From assembly GCF_001513745.1 (NCBI RefSeq), contig NZ_CP013380.1:4005153-4069152 (forward strand): a stretch of 64,000 nt of DNA. The letters are read 5' to 3'. The translations under genes were made by a program, and so were the position numbers. Source of the DNA: Burkholderia humptydooensis. Lineage in GTDB: Bacteria; Pseudomonadota; Gammaproteobacteria; Burkholderiales; Burkholderiaceae. This document shows, one piece after another, positions 29,274 to 38,439 of the stretch; the stretch's first letter is position 1; every line of letters starts with the position of its first letter. The notes below the pieces were generated by a model. That model did no database searches. It saw nothing but the letters and a program-made list of their open reading frames with translations, and had not been told where the DNA came from.

Positions 29274-29423
29274 TGTCGTACGCCCAGAAAGAGCCGCGCG
29301 CCCGCCGCGCGACAGGGTTTGGGCGACATCATACCGGGAGCGCGCGCGATGCGACGGAACGTGCGAATCCGGAACGGCAATGCGCGGCCGACGGAAGCGT
29401 TTCGAGAAAAATACAAAAAAGAC

Positions 29424-29452
29424 TAGACAAGTCTTGAAAGCTTCGGCATAAT
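29424..29452 (+). promoter_or_regulatory. tRNA-Lys promoter
   Basis: TAGACA (29424-29429), a 17-bp spacer and CATAAT (29447-29452) each match 5 of 6 consensus bases. They place the start site around 29459, six bases before the mature tRNA end. Confidence 0.8.
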
Positions 29453-29464
29453 TTTCTTTCTGTT

Positions 29465-29540
29465 GGGGCGTTAGCTCAGTTGGTAGAGCAGCGGACTCTT
29501 AATCCGTAGGTCGAGTGTTCGAGTCACTCACGCCCCACCA
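29465..29540 (+). tRNA. tRNA-Lys (CTT)
   Basis: 76 nt with encoded CCA. Acceptor GGGGCGT/ACGCCCC is fully paired. The anticodon stem CGGA/TCCG holds loop CTCTTAA with anticodon CTT. The T loop is TTCGAGT. A terminator follows 9 bp later. No second copy of the 3' end was noticed further along, so there is no sign of an island integrated here. Confidence 0.97.
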
Positions 29541-29548
29541 CCGAATTC

Positions 29549-29584
29549 AAAGGGTTACAAGCGATCAGCTTGTAACCCTTTTCT
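29549..29584 (+). terminator. Terminator of tRNA-Lys
   Basis: The perfect 14-bp stem AAAGGGTTACAAGC / GCTTGTAACCCTTT (29549-29562 with 29568-29581) has a GATCA loop and ends in a T run. Its left arm starts with AAA, so it may also terminate the convergent porin transcript. Confidence 0.93.
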
Positions 29585-29702
29585 GTTTCCAGCCAGCGGC
29601 CCCTGCCCGGAACACGTCACGCGCTCTGACAGCGCTGCGGCACGGCTCGATCGGAGCCGATCGCCCCAACACCGCAATCCCGTTACCGCCATCCGGCAGC
29701 AC

Positions 29703-30848
29703 CTAGAATTTGTGGCGCAGCGCGACGTGGACAGCCAGTTGATTCGCTGACGAAGACGGCGACAGCAGGTTCAGATTCGCCACGGCGGCATTGCCGGTCG
29801 AGTCGGTGCCGATCGCGCGCTGCCACAGGAACGCGCCGTATACATCGGTTCTCTTCGACAGGAAATAGTCGAGACCGAGGCTGACCTGGTGATACTTCGC
29901 ATCGGGAGCCTTCGTGAAAACGTAGGCCGCGCCGGCCTCCAGCAGCGACGTGATGAAATACTGGTAACTCACCTCGACGTTGCGAATGTAGAGGTTGCCC
30001 GAATAAGGGCCGGCGCTCGTCGGCACGACGTCGCCGAACCGCGTCTGCGAATACATCGCGCCGATCGTCGATTTGCCGCTCGCGTATCGCGCGGCGACAC
30101 CCGCAATCTGCACCGTCGACGCGGACGTGAAGCCGCTGTAGATCGGATTCTTCACGTTCGACTCGAACGCGGCGCCAGCCGTCGCAGGCGCGGATGCCCC
30201 GTAGATGTTCGTGCTCGCGTTGTGAATGCTCAGAAACGCGCCGGCGAGCGTCAGGCCAGACGCCACATATTCCGCGCCAACGCTCCAGACGCGGTTGTTC
30301 GCGAAATCGCCCGGCGTGCCGCCGAAGCTGTATAGCCCGCCGAAATCGAAACCGTTGAAATTCGGGCTCTTGTAGCGCACGGAATTGTTGACCCGAAACG
30401 TGTTGTTGAAGTTGTCGACGTCTCCCGCGTGTGCGCCCAGATAACCCGCGAATGTGTCGCCCGCTTCCATGTAGCCCAGGTATTCGACGATCGACTCGTA
30501 TTGCCGCCCGACGGTGATCGTGCCGTACGGCGACGAAAGCCCGACATACGCCTGCCGTCCGAACCCGAGACCGCCCTGCCCGAGCCTGCCCGTGAAGCCG
30601 TCGAATCCGTTCTCGATCGTGAAGATCGCCTTCATCCCGCCGCCAAGATCCTCGACGCCGCGCAATCCGAAGCGGCTGCCCTGAAGCTCTCCGCTCGACG
30701 CCTGATAGCTCGCTTTTCCATTCTGATTGTTCGAATAGGTGAAGCCGCTATCGAGCAGGCCGTACAGCGTCACGGTGCTCTGCGCCCAGGCCGGCGAGCA
30801 CAAAAGAAATGTCGTTGCGGTCGCGCCGCCTATCAGTCGTGCTCGCAT
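29703..30848 (-). CDS. Outer-membrane general porin
   Basis: 381 residues, typical of burkholderial OmpC-like trimeric porins. A signal peptide ends LLCSPAWAQS, and the mature part begins with the hallmark TVTLYGLLDSGFTYSNN. Alternating beta strands rich in Tyr/Gly follow, and the sequence ends VALRHKF with the terminal phenylalanine needed for BAM assembly. It is monocistronic. The tRNA-Lys terminator lies beyond its 3' end and an AraC gene is 187 bp upstream on the same strand. Confidence 0.93.
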   Translation of the reverse strand: MRARLIGGATATTFLLCSPAWAQSTVTLYGLLDSGFTYSNNQNGKASYQASSGELQGSRFGLRGVEDLGGGMKAIFTIENGFDGFTGRLGQGGLGFGRQAYVGLSSPYGTITVGRQYESIVEYLGYMEAGDTFAGYLGAHAGDVDNFNNTFRVNNSVRYKSPNFNGFDFGGLYSFGGTPGDFANNRVWSVGAEYVASGLTLAGAFLSIHNASTNIYGASAPATAGAAFESNVKNPIYSGFTSASTVQIAGVAARYASGKSTIGAMYSQTRFGDVVPTSAGPYSGNLYIRNVEVSYQYFITSLLEAGAAYVFTKAPDAKYHQVSLGLDYFLSKRTDVYGAFLWQRAIGTDSTGNAAVANLNLLSPSSSANQLAVHVALRHKF

Positions 30849-31035
30849 TTTTCGTTGATCTCCTTACCCCGTTTCGCGTGCGTTATCGAAGGTCGGCCCA
30901 TAGTGCGAACGTCAAAAACGGGCGGCTTGTACGATAGTGCTGAGATGCCGTACGCATGGACGCCGGCCCCGACGACACCCGCGCTCGCGCACGTCATCGC
31001 CTGAAGCGGCCGCGGCGCATCGCGATTCGGCTCGA

Positions 31036-31896
31036 TCAGTTGACGCCATCGCGATACAGGCTTCGGAACGTACCCGGCGTGACGCCGTACATTCGCTTGA
31101 AATTCCGCGTGAAGTGGCTTTGATCGAAAAAACCCGCGCTCAATGCGGCGTCGGCAACCGACGTGCCGGTCCGAAGCAGGTACTTCGCCTTGTGAAGCTT
31201 GCACTGGAGATGGAAGCGGTGAAGCGGAATGCCGAACGTCTTCTTGAACGAGCGCATCAGATGGAAACGGCTCAGGTTGGTGAGGCGCGCCAGTTCCTCG
31301 ATACTGACATCGCCGTCGGCATATTCGATGAGGTAATCCTTCGCGCGATGGACGGCCTGCGCGTTGCCGCCGATCTGCTCGCCGGCCGCCGCGGCCGTCG
31401 AGCAGCGCGCGTGCAGCGCCGACATGGCTTCGAGCCAGAACGCCTCTTTCATCAGCGCGGGCGCATCGATCTCGGCGCAGCGATGCGCCCTGAGCAGCAG
31501 CGCGGCAAGCCCGGGCTCGTCATGCAGGCCGGAGCGGATATTCTCATAACGCACGCGCTCGTCGCCATCGAGCGGATCGAGATAGATCGCCCTGTATTTC
31601 CAGCAGGAATCGCGCGGCACTGTACCCGAGTGGCACTCGCCCGCGTGAGTCACCCACAGCGTCAAAGGCTTCACGGTCTCCACGCCGCGCGACGATTTGC
31701 AATGCGCGGCGCCGCTTTCGGTGACGGCGATCACGAGCTCGTCATGCACGTGCGGCTCGAAAACGTGCGCGCCGTACGCCGCGCGAACCAGCCGCCCCGC
31801 CGGCAGCGACGCGTCACGCCACGTCGAAACCGGCATCGACGAACGTTTTTCGACGCACACGACGTCTCGGCTCTCTTCGCGACGCTCCCGTTCCAT
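31036..31896 (-). CDS. AraC-family transcriptional regulator
   Basis: 286 residues. An N-terminal cupin-type sensing domain has the metal or ligand motif FEPHVHDELVIAV. It is followed by a double HTH at about 185-280: SIEELARLTNLSRFHLMRSFKK and the second helix set DQSHFTRNFKRMYGVTPG. ATG 31896 (MERERREESRD) is preferred, with GGGGGATT just upstream; another Met lies about 20 codons later. It lies 86 bp downstream of the acyl-CoA synthetase gene on the same strand, so it may be part of that unit or control the porin. Confidence 0.88.
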   Translation of the reverse strand: MERERREESRDVVCVEKRSSMPVSTWRDASLPAGRLVRAAYGAHVFEPHVHDELVIAVTESGAAHCKSSRGVETVKPLTLWVTHAGECHSGTVPRDSCWKYRAIYLDPLDGDERVRYENIRSGLHDEPGLAALLLRAHRCAEIDAPALMKEAFWLEAMSALHARCSTAAAAGEQIGGNAQAVHRAKDYLIEYADGDVSIEELARLTNLSRFHLMRSFKKTFGIPLHRFHLQCKLHKAKYLLRTGTSVADAALSAGFFDQSHFTRNFKRMYGVTPGTFRSLYRDGVN

Positions 31897-31982
31897 TCCA
31901 ATCCCCCGATGTGCGTTCCCCAATGCCCGGCAGCCGCAGAGGCGGCGGGGCGCGACGGCAACTGCGCGCCGCAGCGCCGACA

Positions 31983-33638
31983 TCACGTCGCGTCCCCGCT
32001 GCCCTGACGTGCGCCGGCCGTCAGATGGTCGCGGAAGCGGTCGCGCAGCTCGGTCTTTCTGATTTTTCCGGTCGGCGTCAACGGCATCTCGTCGAGGAAC
32101 ACGACATCGTCGGGCAGCCACCATTTCGCGACCCGGCTCGACAGGAACGTCAGCAGTTCGTCCTTCGTCACCGGCTCGTCCGCCTTGCGCACGATGCAAA
32201 GAACCGGCCGTTCTTCCCATTTCGGGTGGCTCGCGCCGACGACGGCCGCGAGCTTCACGGCCGGGTGCCCATAGCAGAGATTTTCGAGATCGACCGAGCT
32301 GATCCACTCTCCGCCCGACTTGATCACGTCCTTCGCGCGATCCGTGATGCGCAGGTAGCCGAGCGGATCGATCGTTCCGACGTCGCCCGTCGGAAACCAG
32401 CCGTCCCCGTCCAGCACGCCACCGGATGCCTGCTTGAAATAGCCGGACGCCGCCCATGCGCTTCTGACCCAGATCGCGCCCACGGACCGGCCGTCATGAG
32501 CGAGCCTGCGCCCGTCCTCGCCGACGAGCTTGAGCTCCATCCCGAACTGCGCGCGGCCCTGGCACGCCATGATTCTCGTTTGCGCGTCGTCGTCCAGTTG
32601 GCTCGCCGCATGAGACAGCGTCGAGAACGTGCCGAGCGGACTGAGCTCGGTCATCCCCCATACCTGATGAACCTGGCAGCCGTAGACTTCCTTCAGTGTC
32701 CTGATCATCGGCGGCGGCACCGCCGAGCCGCCGACGACTGCGCGCTTCAGGCTGTCGATGCGGCTCCCCGTGCGGCGCAGATGCTCGAGCAGCATCGTGA
32801 CGACCGTCGGCACCGCGACGGTGAACGTCACCTGCTCCCGCTCGACGAGGCGCTGGACGGATTCGCCGTCGAGCCTGCGCCCAGGCAGCACGAGCTTCGC
32901 GCCCGTCATCGCCGCGAGGTACGGCATCGCCCAGGCGTTCGCATGGAACATCGGCGCGATGGGCATCACGACGTCGGACGACGCGATGCCGAACGCGCTC
33001 TGCTGCGCCGCGGCCAGCGCGTGCACGACCGTCGAGCGGTGCGAATACAGCACGCCCTTCGGCTCCCCCGTGGTTCCCGACGTGTAGCACAGCGACGAAG
33101 CCTTGCGTTCGTCGAACGACGGCCACGCGAACGTCGTCGCGAACGCGCCGATAAAGGTCTCGTAATCGGTCACGTCGACCGGAAGTCGCACCGCGCCGGC
33201 GCTGCCCGCATCGCCGAGCACGACGATCTTCTCGACGCACGGCAGTTGCCCGGCGATGCGCTCGACCGTCGGCAGGAATTCGGGATCGACGAACAGCAGG
33301 CGATCTTCGGCGTGATTGATGACGTAGACCAGATGGGCGTCGAACAGCCGCGGGTTGACGGTATGAAGCACCGCGCCGATGCCGGAAACGCCGTAATACA
33401 TCTCGAAATGGCGATAGCCGTTCATCGCGATCGATGCGACGCGATCGCCGTCCGCCACGCCGTGCGCGTCGAGCGCGTGCGCGAGCTGCGCCGCCCGCGC
33501 GGCCGCGTCGGCATAGGTGTAGCGATGAATCGCGCCGGCGGCGTCCTGACTGACGATCTCGCGCGCGCCGTGATAGACCCGCGCGTATTCGAGGAGATCG
33601 CTGATCAGAAGCTGCTTATCCTGCATCAGGCCGAACAT
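31983..33638 (-). CDS. Fatty-acyl-CoA synthetase (AMP-binding)
   Basis: 551 residues. Acyl-CoA ligases adenylate a carboxylic acid and transfer it to CoA. The ATP motif CYTSGTTGEPKGVLYSH is at about 185. The gate and adenylate motifs are VWGMTELSPLG and GWFPTGDVGTID. The hinge is DRAKDVIKSGGEWIS and the catalytic Lys is near the C terminus in TPTGKIRKTELR (~523). ATG 33638 is preceded by GGAGG seven bases upstream. The length and sequence fit medium/long-chain FadD13/DmdB-type enzymes. It lies downstream of the AidB-like gene and probably supplies its acyl-CoA substrates. Confidence 0.92.
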   Translation of the reverse strand: MFGLMQDKQLLISDLLEYARVYHGAREIVSQDAAGAIHRYTYADAAARAAQLAHALDAHGVADGDRVASIAMNGYRHFEMYYGVSGIGAVLHTVNPRLFDAHLVYVINHAEDRLLFVDPEFLPTVERIAGQLPCVEKIVVLGDAGSAGAVRLPVDVTDYETFIGAFATTFAWPSFDERKASSLCYTSGTTGEPKGVLYSHRSTVVHALAAAQQSAFGIASSDVVMPIAPMFHANAWAMPYLAAMTGAKLVLPGRRLDGESVQRLVEREQVTFTVAVPTVVTMLLEHLRRTGSRIDSLKRAVVGGSAVPPPMIRTLKEVYGCQVHQVWGMTELSPLGTFSTLSHAASQLDDDAQTRIMACQGRAQFGMELKLVGEDGRRLAHDGRSVGAIWVRSAWAASGYFKQASGGVLDGDGWFPTGDVGTIDPLGYLRITDRAKDVIKSGGEWISSVDLENLCYGHPAVKLAAVVGASHPKWEERPVLCIVRKADEPVTKDELLTFLSSRVAKWWLPDDVVFLDEMPLTPTGKIRKTELRDRFRDHLTAGARQGSGDAT

Positions 33639-34011
33639 GCTTCCTCCGGAGGTGAACGTGCGGCGCGCGCATGCGAACCCGGCGGCGACGTCCGCCCCGC
33701 GCCGCCGCGTTCCGTGCCGCCGGTTCGACGGGCAGCATCGCGCCTTCGCTCGCCCCGGCACGAGGGCATCATCGCCGTTGCGCAGCACGCACGGTGTCTA
33801 TCGATCGAATCGGATGTTGAGCCGCCGTCGGCGCTTGCTGCGCGCGCAGCAAGCGGCGGGCGTCTTCGCGAACGCGCCGGCCTCTTTCGGCGCGACCGCG
33901 GATTCGGCGCGCGCATGCGCGAAGCCGAATCCGCCGGGAATGATGGCGGCGAGCCGGACTCGCTTCCGCACGCCGCATGCCGCACGCGATCGCATCGCGC
34001 GCGCGCCGTTC
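33639..34011. other. Intergenic region with a long inverted repeat
   Basis: 373 bp between aidB and the acyl-CoA synthetase gene. It contains CGGATTCGGC (33899-33908) and its exact complement GCCGAATCCG (33924-33933), around a 15-nt loop that is itself self-complementary (GCGCGCATGCGCG). No T run follows, so this is not a standard terminator. It could reduce read-through or be an operator. No gene is supported in the gap. Confidence 0.5.
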
Positions 34012-35706
34012 CTAATGCGGGACGACCGCCGCGCGACGCACGATGTGCCGAAGCGCCGGCGTCGGCTTGAGCGCGCCGAACACGTAGCCCATGCCGTCAT
34101 GCAACCTCGAGGCGCAGAATGCATCCGCCACTTCCGCGGTCGAATGGCGCAGCAGTTCGGCGCCTTGCAAGGCGAGCGCCATCAGCGATGCGATGCGGCG
34201 CGCGTTTCCTTCGATTTCGGCGCCTTCGTCGAGCGTCGCCTTCAGTACGCCGAGATGCGCGTCGAAAAAGCGGTTGGCGCCGGCAAGACCGGCGAAGTCG
34301 TCGAGCAACGCATCGAGCGTCTGCGGCTCGCGCTTCATCGCTCGCATGACGTCCATGCACATCATGTTCGACGTGCCTTCCCAGATCGCGTTGAGCGGCG
34401 CCTCGCGATACAGGCGGGCCATCGGATTTTCCTCGATGAAGCCGTTCCCGCCATGCACTTCGAGCGCCTCGACGACGAAGCTCGCCGCGCGCCGGCAATT
34501 CCAGAACTTCGCGACCGGCGTCGCGATGCGGGCCAACGCCTTCTCCGCCGCGTTCCCGGCCTCCCACCCGTCCGTCGCGCGGCTCACGCGCAGCGCCATC
34601 AGCATCGACGCCTCGGCGTCGATCGCGAGATCGGCGAGCACCGCCTCCTGTATCGGCTGCTCCGCGAGCGGCTTGCCGAACGCGGTCCGTGTCTGCGCGT
34701 GATTCAGCGCGAGCGTGAGCGCATGACGCATCAGCCCGGCCGAGCCCACGGCGAAATCCAGACGCGTCAGATGCGCATGCGAGAGGATCTCCCGGATGCC
34801 GCGCCCCTCTTCGCCGACGAGGATCGCCCATGCGTTTCGATATTCGATCTCGCTCGACGCATTCGACTTGTTGCCCGCCTTGTCCTTCAGACGCTGGATG
34901 AAAATCCGGTTCGTCGTTCCATCCGGGAGAATCCGCGGCATGAAGAAGCACGACACCCCGGCCTGCGTGCGCGCGAGCGTATAGATCCCGTCGGCGACGG
35001 GCACCGAGCAGAACCACTTGTGCCCGGTGACGAGGTAGATCGCGCCATGCTCGCCGTTCTCGTGCGGGACGGCGAACGTCTGCGTTTCCCTCAGATCCGA
35101 TCCGCCCTGCTTTTCGGTCATCGCGTACGCGATCACGGCGTGAGTCTTCTGCTCGATCGGCAGGCGGCGCGGATCGTATTGCGTCTGCAGCGTCTTCTCC
35201 TTCCACGCGGCCAGCTCGGGATAACGCCTGAACCCCGCGACCGACGCGTAGGCCATGCCGGTAGGACAGCCGACGCCGTTCTCGATCTGATTCCACAGGT
35301 AGCTCTGAACCGCGCGCGCGAAATGCCCGTTCGGCTCCGTGGCGGTCCATGCGAGCGAATGCACCTGATTGCCGAATGCCCAGGACATCAACTGATGCCA
35401 CGCCGGATGAAATTCCACCCAGTCGAGCCGGTTGCCGTAGCGGTCGAAATTCTTTAGGACGGGCGTGTACAGGTTCGCGAGGCGGGCCGCGTCCTGAGCC
35501 TGCGCGGTTCCCGCCAGCGCGCCGAGCCGGCTCGCGTGGCCCGCCGCCCACGGCGCGAAGCGTTCGGTGATCGACGATAGCGCGACGTCGTCGTCAAACG
35601 CGTTGTATCCGACCGGGTCGGCCGCCTGATTGAATACGGCGTGCGTGGCGCCGTCGCCTCCGGACTGCAGGTTGTCTTCGCTCCACTCCGGCAACGGATT
35701 GTTCAT
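34012..35706 (-). CDS. AidB-like acyl-CoA dehydrogenase
   Basis: 564 residues, close to E. coli AidB (541) and longer than ordinary acyl-CoA dehydrogenases (~385). The signature YAMTEKQGGSDLRETQT, the FAD/substrate segment GHKWFCSVPVADG and the DNA-protective AidB-type C-terminal helices are visible. ALEVHGGNGFIEENPMARLYREAP carries the catalytic-region motif. AidB proteins are FAD enzymes linked to alkylation response and isovaleryl-CoA dehydrogenation. Here the neighbours (TetR with FadR-like operator, acyl-CoA synthetase) favour acyl-CoA metabolism. It starts 13 bp after tetR, in the same operon. Confidence 0.9.
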   Translation of the reverse strand: MNNPLPEWSEDNLQSGGDGATHAVFNQAADPVGYNAFDDDVALSSITERFAPWAAGHASRLGALAGTAQAQDAARLANLYTPVLKNFDRYGNRLDWVEFHPAWHQLMSWAFGNQVHSLAWTATEPNGHFARAVQSYLWNQIENGVGCPTGMAYASVAGFRRYPELAAWKEKTLQTQYDPRRLPIEQKTHAVIAYAMTEKQGGSDLRETQTFAVPHENGEHGAIYLVTGHKWFCSVPVADGIYTLARTQAGVSCFFMPRILPDGTTNRIFIQRLKDKAGNKSNASSEIEYRNAWAILVGEEGRGIREILSHAHLTRLDFAVGSAGLMRHALTLALNHAQTRTAFGKPLAEQPIQEAVLADLAIDAEASMLMALRVSRATDGWEAGNAAEKALARIATPVAKFWNCRRAASFVVEALEVHGGNGFIEENPMARLYREAPLNAIWEGTSNMMCMDVMRAMKREPQTLDALLDDFAGLAGANRFFDAHLGVLKATLDEGAEIEGNARRIASLMALALQGAELLRHSTAEVADAFCASRLHDGMGYVFGALKPTPALRHIVRRAAVVPH

Positions 35707-35719
35707 GTCTGTCTCCCGG

Positions 35720-36412
35720 TCAGTCGGATTCAGGCTTCCCGACGATCCGCAGCGGCGCGCCGGTCCCGCGCGGCGGCATCCGCGCCCCGACCGCCCTCAC
35801 GCAGCATTCGACGATATGGCCGAGGAATTCTGCCTCGTCCGTCTTGTGCTCCTCGTCCGGCGCGAGCGGGCCGACCAGCGCCTCCATGAACGCGCCGACC
35901 ACGCAGGCGGCCGACGTGCGCGCATCCTGCTCGGGGAATTCGCCGCTCCGGATGCCTTCCTCGATGATCCGCTGAACGGCTTCGCTCAGCGCTTTCCGGT
36001 ACGCGAGCCGCTGCACGTCGATCTCCGGCTCGCAAGGCTCGGCGATCAGCGCGAACGCGAGGCGCCGCCCGCGCAGCGCGCGCTTCGAGAACGCGTACAC
36101 CGCGTCGGCCAGCCGGTCGCGAACGAGACCGCCCGCCGCAGCGATCTGGCGCACCACGTCCACCTCACGTTGCGACACGATGGCGAGCACTTGCGCGAAC
36201 AGATCCGCCTTCGACGGGAAATACCGGTACACGGATCCCGTTGCAAGCCCGGCCGCGTGCGCAACCGACGACATCTGCGCAGCCTGCCATCCGCCTTCCG
36301 CGACCAGACGGCGTGCGGCATCAAGGATCTGCGCGCGGTTGTCGGCGAGGCGCGCTTCAAGACGGGGAGATCGCTTCTTCGGGTTCACGCGAGAAAATGA
36401 ATGATGATTCAT
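35720..36412 (-). CDS. TetR-family regulator, probably of fatty-acid/acyl-CoA genes
   Basis: 230 residues. The TetR HTH lies at about 25-70 (RAQILDAARRLVAEGGW, ATGSVYRYFPSKADLFAQV). A helical ligand domain follows, with a TetR C-terminal region of the type found in acyl-CoA-responsive regulators. The first gene of a unit with aidB. A strong promoter places the start site at about the A of the ATG, and no ribosome binding site is present, so the mRNA may be leaderless. An operator-like dyad overlaps the start codon. The alternative GTG nine codons later also lacks a ribosome binding site. Confidence 0.9.
   Translation of the reverse strand: MNHHSFSRVNPKKRSPRLEARLADNRAQILDAARRLVAEGGWQAAQMSSVAHAAGLATGSVYRYFPSKADLFAQVLAIVSQREVDVVRQIAAAGGLVRDRLADAVYAFSKRALRGRRLAFALIAEPCEPEIDVQRLAYRKALSEAVQRIIEEGIRSGEFPEQDARTSAACVVGAFMEALVGPLAPDEEHKTDEAEFLGHIVECCVRAVGARMPPRGTGAPLRIVGKPESD
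36397..36412. promoter_or_regulatory. Candidate TetR/FadR-type operator at the tetR start codon
   Basis: ATGAAT-GATG-ATTCAT is a perfect 6-bp-arm inverted repeat that includes the start codon of tetR. It resembles the consensus bound by the TetR-type fatty-acid regulator FadR of Bacillus (TGAATGAnTAnTCATTCA). Binding would block transcription at the start site. A related TGATTCAAT lies at about 36447-36455, next to the -35. Confidence 0.6.
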
Positions 36413-36418
36413 TTGCGA

Positions 36419-36446
36419 ATTCTAGTTCACCATTAGTTCCTGTCAA
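36419..36446 (-). promoter_or_regulatory. Promoter of tetR-aidB unit
   Basis: On the minus strand a consensus TTGACA (36446-36441), a 16-bp spacer and TAGAAT (36424-36419) form a near-ideal sigma-70 promoter. The start site should fall at 36411-36413, on or beside the ATG of tetR. Confidence 0.8.
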
Positions 36447-36521
36447 TGATTCAATCGCGGCCTTGAAGCCCGTGTCGCGGCCGCTTTGCGCCGGCTTCCC
36501 GGCGCGCCCCGCCGGGCGGCG

Positions 36522-37805
36522 TCACCGCAGCGCGCCCGGCGCGCCGACCGTCAACGAAACCCTTCCCGCCGCCATCGTCGCGACGCCCACCACCGCCATC
36601 CCGACGCAGAACATCGCGTAGAACGTCGGCGCCAGCGCGGAGCCGGTCGCATCGATCAGCCACGTCACGATCATCTGCGAGAACCCGCCGAACAACATGA
36701 CGGCCAGGTTATAGGCGAGCGAAAGCCCGGTCGAGCGCACCTCGGCCGGAAACTGCTCGGAGACGAGCGCGCCGAAGGGCCCGTAGAATCCCGCGAGGCT
36801 CACGCTGAGCAGACACTGGACGAGCAGTATCTTCGCGACGCTCGGACTCGCGTTCAGCCACGCGAACAGCGGATACAGCAACGCGAGCGTCACGACGAGC
36901 GAAACGAGCGACAGCGATTTTCGGCCGATGCTGTCGGAGATTCGGCCGGCCACCGGACAAAGCAGCACGAGCAGCGTATTGCCGGCGACGAGCGCGTAGA
37001 AGCTCGCTTCGATCGGCAGCTTCAGTTGCTTGACCGCGTAGGTCGGCAGATAGCTGACCAGCACGTAGACGCTCGACGTCAGCGCGACCACCGCCGCGAG
37101 GCTCGAAAGCACGCCGCCGATGTGGTCGCGCACGACGCTCTGCAGGACTTGCGTCGGCCGTTCGTCCGCCGCCGGCGCGCTCTCCGGCTCGACGAGGTTT
37201 CGCCGGATATAGAAGCCGACCGGCCCGATGACGAGCCCGATGACGAACGGAATCCGCCATCCCCACGCCATGAGTTCGTCGTGGCTCAGGCCCTTCGTCA
37301 CCAGCGCGCCCACGATCGCGCCGAGCAGCAGCGCGGCCGCCTGGCTGGCCATCTGAAAGCTGCCGAAGAATCCGCTCCGGCCGGGCGGCGCCGATTCGAT
37401 CAGAAGCGCCGTCGCCGTGCCGAATTCCCCGCCGGCGGAAAAGCCCTGGATCAGGCGAGCGATGACGATCAGCACCGGAGCGGCCACCCCGATACTCGCA
37501 TGCGTGGGCGCCAGCGAAATGATCAGGAGGCCCAAGGTCATCAAGGCGATAACGAGCGACAGCGCGCGCTTGCGGCCGAACCGGTCCGCGTACGAGCCGA
37601 GCACCAGCCCGCCGATCGGCCGCATCAGAAAGGCGACGCCGAACGTGCCGGTCGTGAGCAGGATGGACGTATAGCTGTGCCCGGTCGGAAAGAACAGATC
37701 GGCAAGCACGACCGTCATGTAGCTGAAGACGACGAAGTCGTACCATTCCAGCGCATTGCCGATCACCGCCGCGACGATGCCTCTCATATGGGGGGCGTGC
37801 TTCAT
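36522..37805 (-). CDS. MFS transporter, metabolite:H+ symporter type
   Basis: 427 residues with twelve hydrophobic segments. The N terminus IVAAVIGNALEWYDFVVFSY, the loop 2-3 motif GSYADRFGRKRAL and ARLIQGFSAGGEFGTATALL are hallmarks of the MHS family (KgtP, ProP, citrate and shikimate carriers). It imports organic acids or betaines with protons; the substrate is unknown. ATG 37805 follows GGAGG. Its 3' end is 109 bp upstream of tetR, on the same strand. Confidence 0.92.
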   Translation of the reverse strand: MKHAPHMRGIVAAVIGNALEWYDFVVFSYMTVVLADLFFPTGHSYTSILLTTGTFGVAFLMRPIGGLVLGSYADRFGRKRALSLVIALMTLGLLIISLAPTHASIGVAAPVLIVIARLIQGFSAGGEFGTATALLIESAPPGRSGFFGSFQMASQAAALLLGAIVGALVTKGLSHDELMAWGWRIPFVIGLVIGPVGFYIRRNLVEPESAPAADERPTQVLQSVVRDHIGGVLSSLAAVVALTSSVYVLVSYLPTYAVKQLKLPIEASFYALVAGNTLLVLLCPVAGRISDSIGRKSLSLVSLVVTLALLYPLFAWLNASPSVAKILLVQCLLSVSLAGFYGPFGALVSEQFPAEVRSTGLSLAYNLAVMLFGGFSQMIVTWLIDATGSALAPTFYAMFCVGMAVVGVATMAAGRVSLTVGAPGALR

Positions 37806-37998
37806 TTCGGTCCTCCGTCGATTCACCGAGCCATCGTAGGAAGGACAAAATGGACGCGCTTGCACAAAAATGCTGTCGCGGCCGGCCGGCGTCTCTCCGG
37901 CCCCGCCAGAATGAACCGTCTAAAAGGGATTCTCAATGATCAGACGATACGCGAAAATAGAGCGCCCCCCGTCCGAATGCGCAAGGAGAATCGCCTCG

Positions 37999-38433
37999 AT
38001 GGAGTTCCGCCCGATAAAGGAAAGTGATCTCGGCAGCACGTACGACATCCGCTTTTCCGTCACCGAGAATCGCATCCTCCCGCATCAGATCCATCTCCTC
38101 GATCGCGACCGCGTGCTCGAGCAATTGCGCAACGGCTTCAGCGTCATCGCGATCGAAGGCGGCACCGCGGTCGGTTACTGCATGGCCACGGGCGGCCCGC
38201 AAGCGTTCATCAGCGCGCTGTTCGTCCGTCCCGCGTGGCACGGAACGGGCGTCGGACGCGAGATGCTCGAGCGGGCGCTCGCCTGGCTGCGTCAGCAAGG
38301 CAGCGAAAGCGTCTCGCTCGTCACCGATCCCGGCTCGCGCGCGGACGGCTTCTACCAGCATCTCGGCTGGATTCGCGGCGAGCTCGACAGCTACGGCTGC
38401 CAGGTCACGTTCCGAAAATCACTCGCGACATGA
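37999..38433 (+). CDS. GNAT-family N-acetyltransferase
   Basis: 144 residues. The acetyl-CoA pyrophosphate loop is ALFVRPAWHGTGVGREMLE (R/Q-x-x-G-x-G/A). The central beta-alpha core and the C-terminal YQHLGWIRGELDSYGCQ strand fit the GNAT fold. The substrate is unknown. ATG 37999 has AAGGAGA about 10 bp upstream. It is divergent from the MFS gene, and an AraC regulator follows after 6 bp, so the two are probably co-transcribed. Confidence 0.85.
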   Translation: MEFRPIKESDLGSTYDIRFSVTENRILPHQIHLLDRDRVLEQLRNGFSVIAIEGGTAVGYCMATGGPQAFISALFVRPAWHGTGVGREMLERALAWLRQQGSESVSLVTDPGSRADGFYQHLGWIRGELDSYGCQVTFRKSLAT

Positions 38434-38439
38434 GGCGAT

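Noticed and set aside
29465..29702. tRNA-Lys as the attachment site of a genomic island spanning 29.7-57 kb
   Set aside because: No integrase lies next to it, no second copy of its 3' end was seen, and the genes downstream have the same base composition and style as the core.
33626..33985. A 119-codon minus-strand frame between aidB and the acyl-CoA synthetase gene
   Set aside because: Arg/Ser/Pro-rich composition, no ribosome binding site, and it overlaps the strong start of the synthetase gene.
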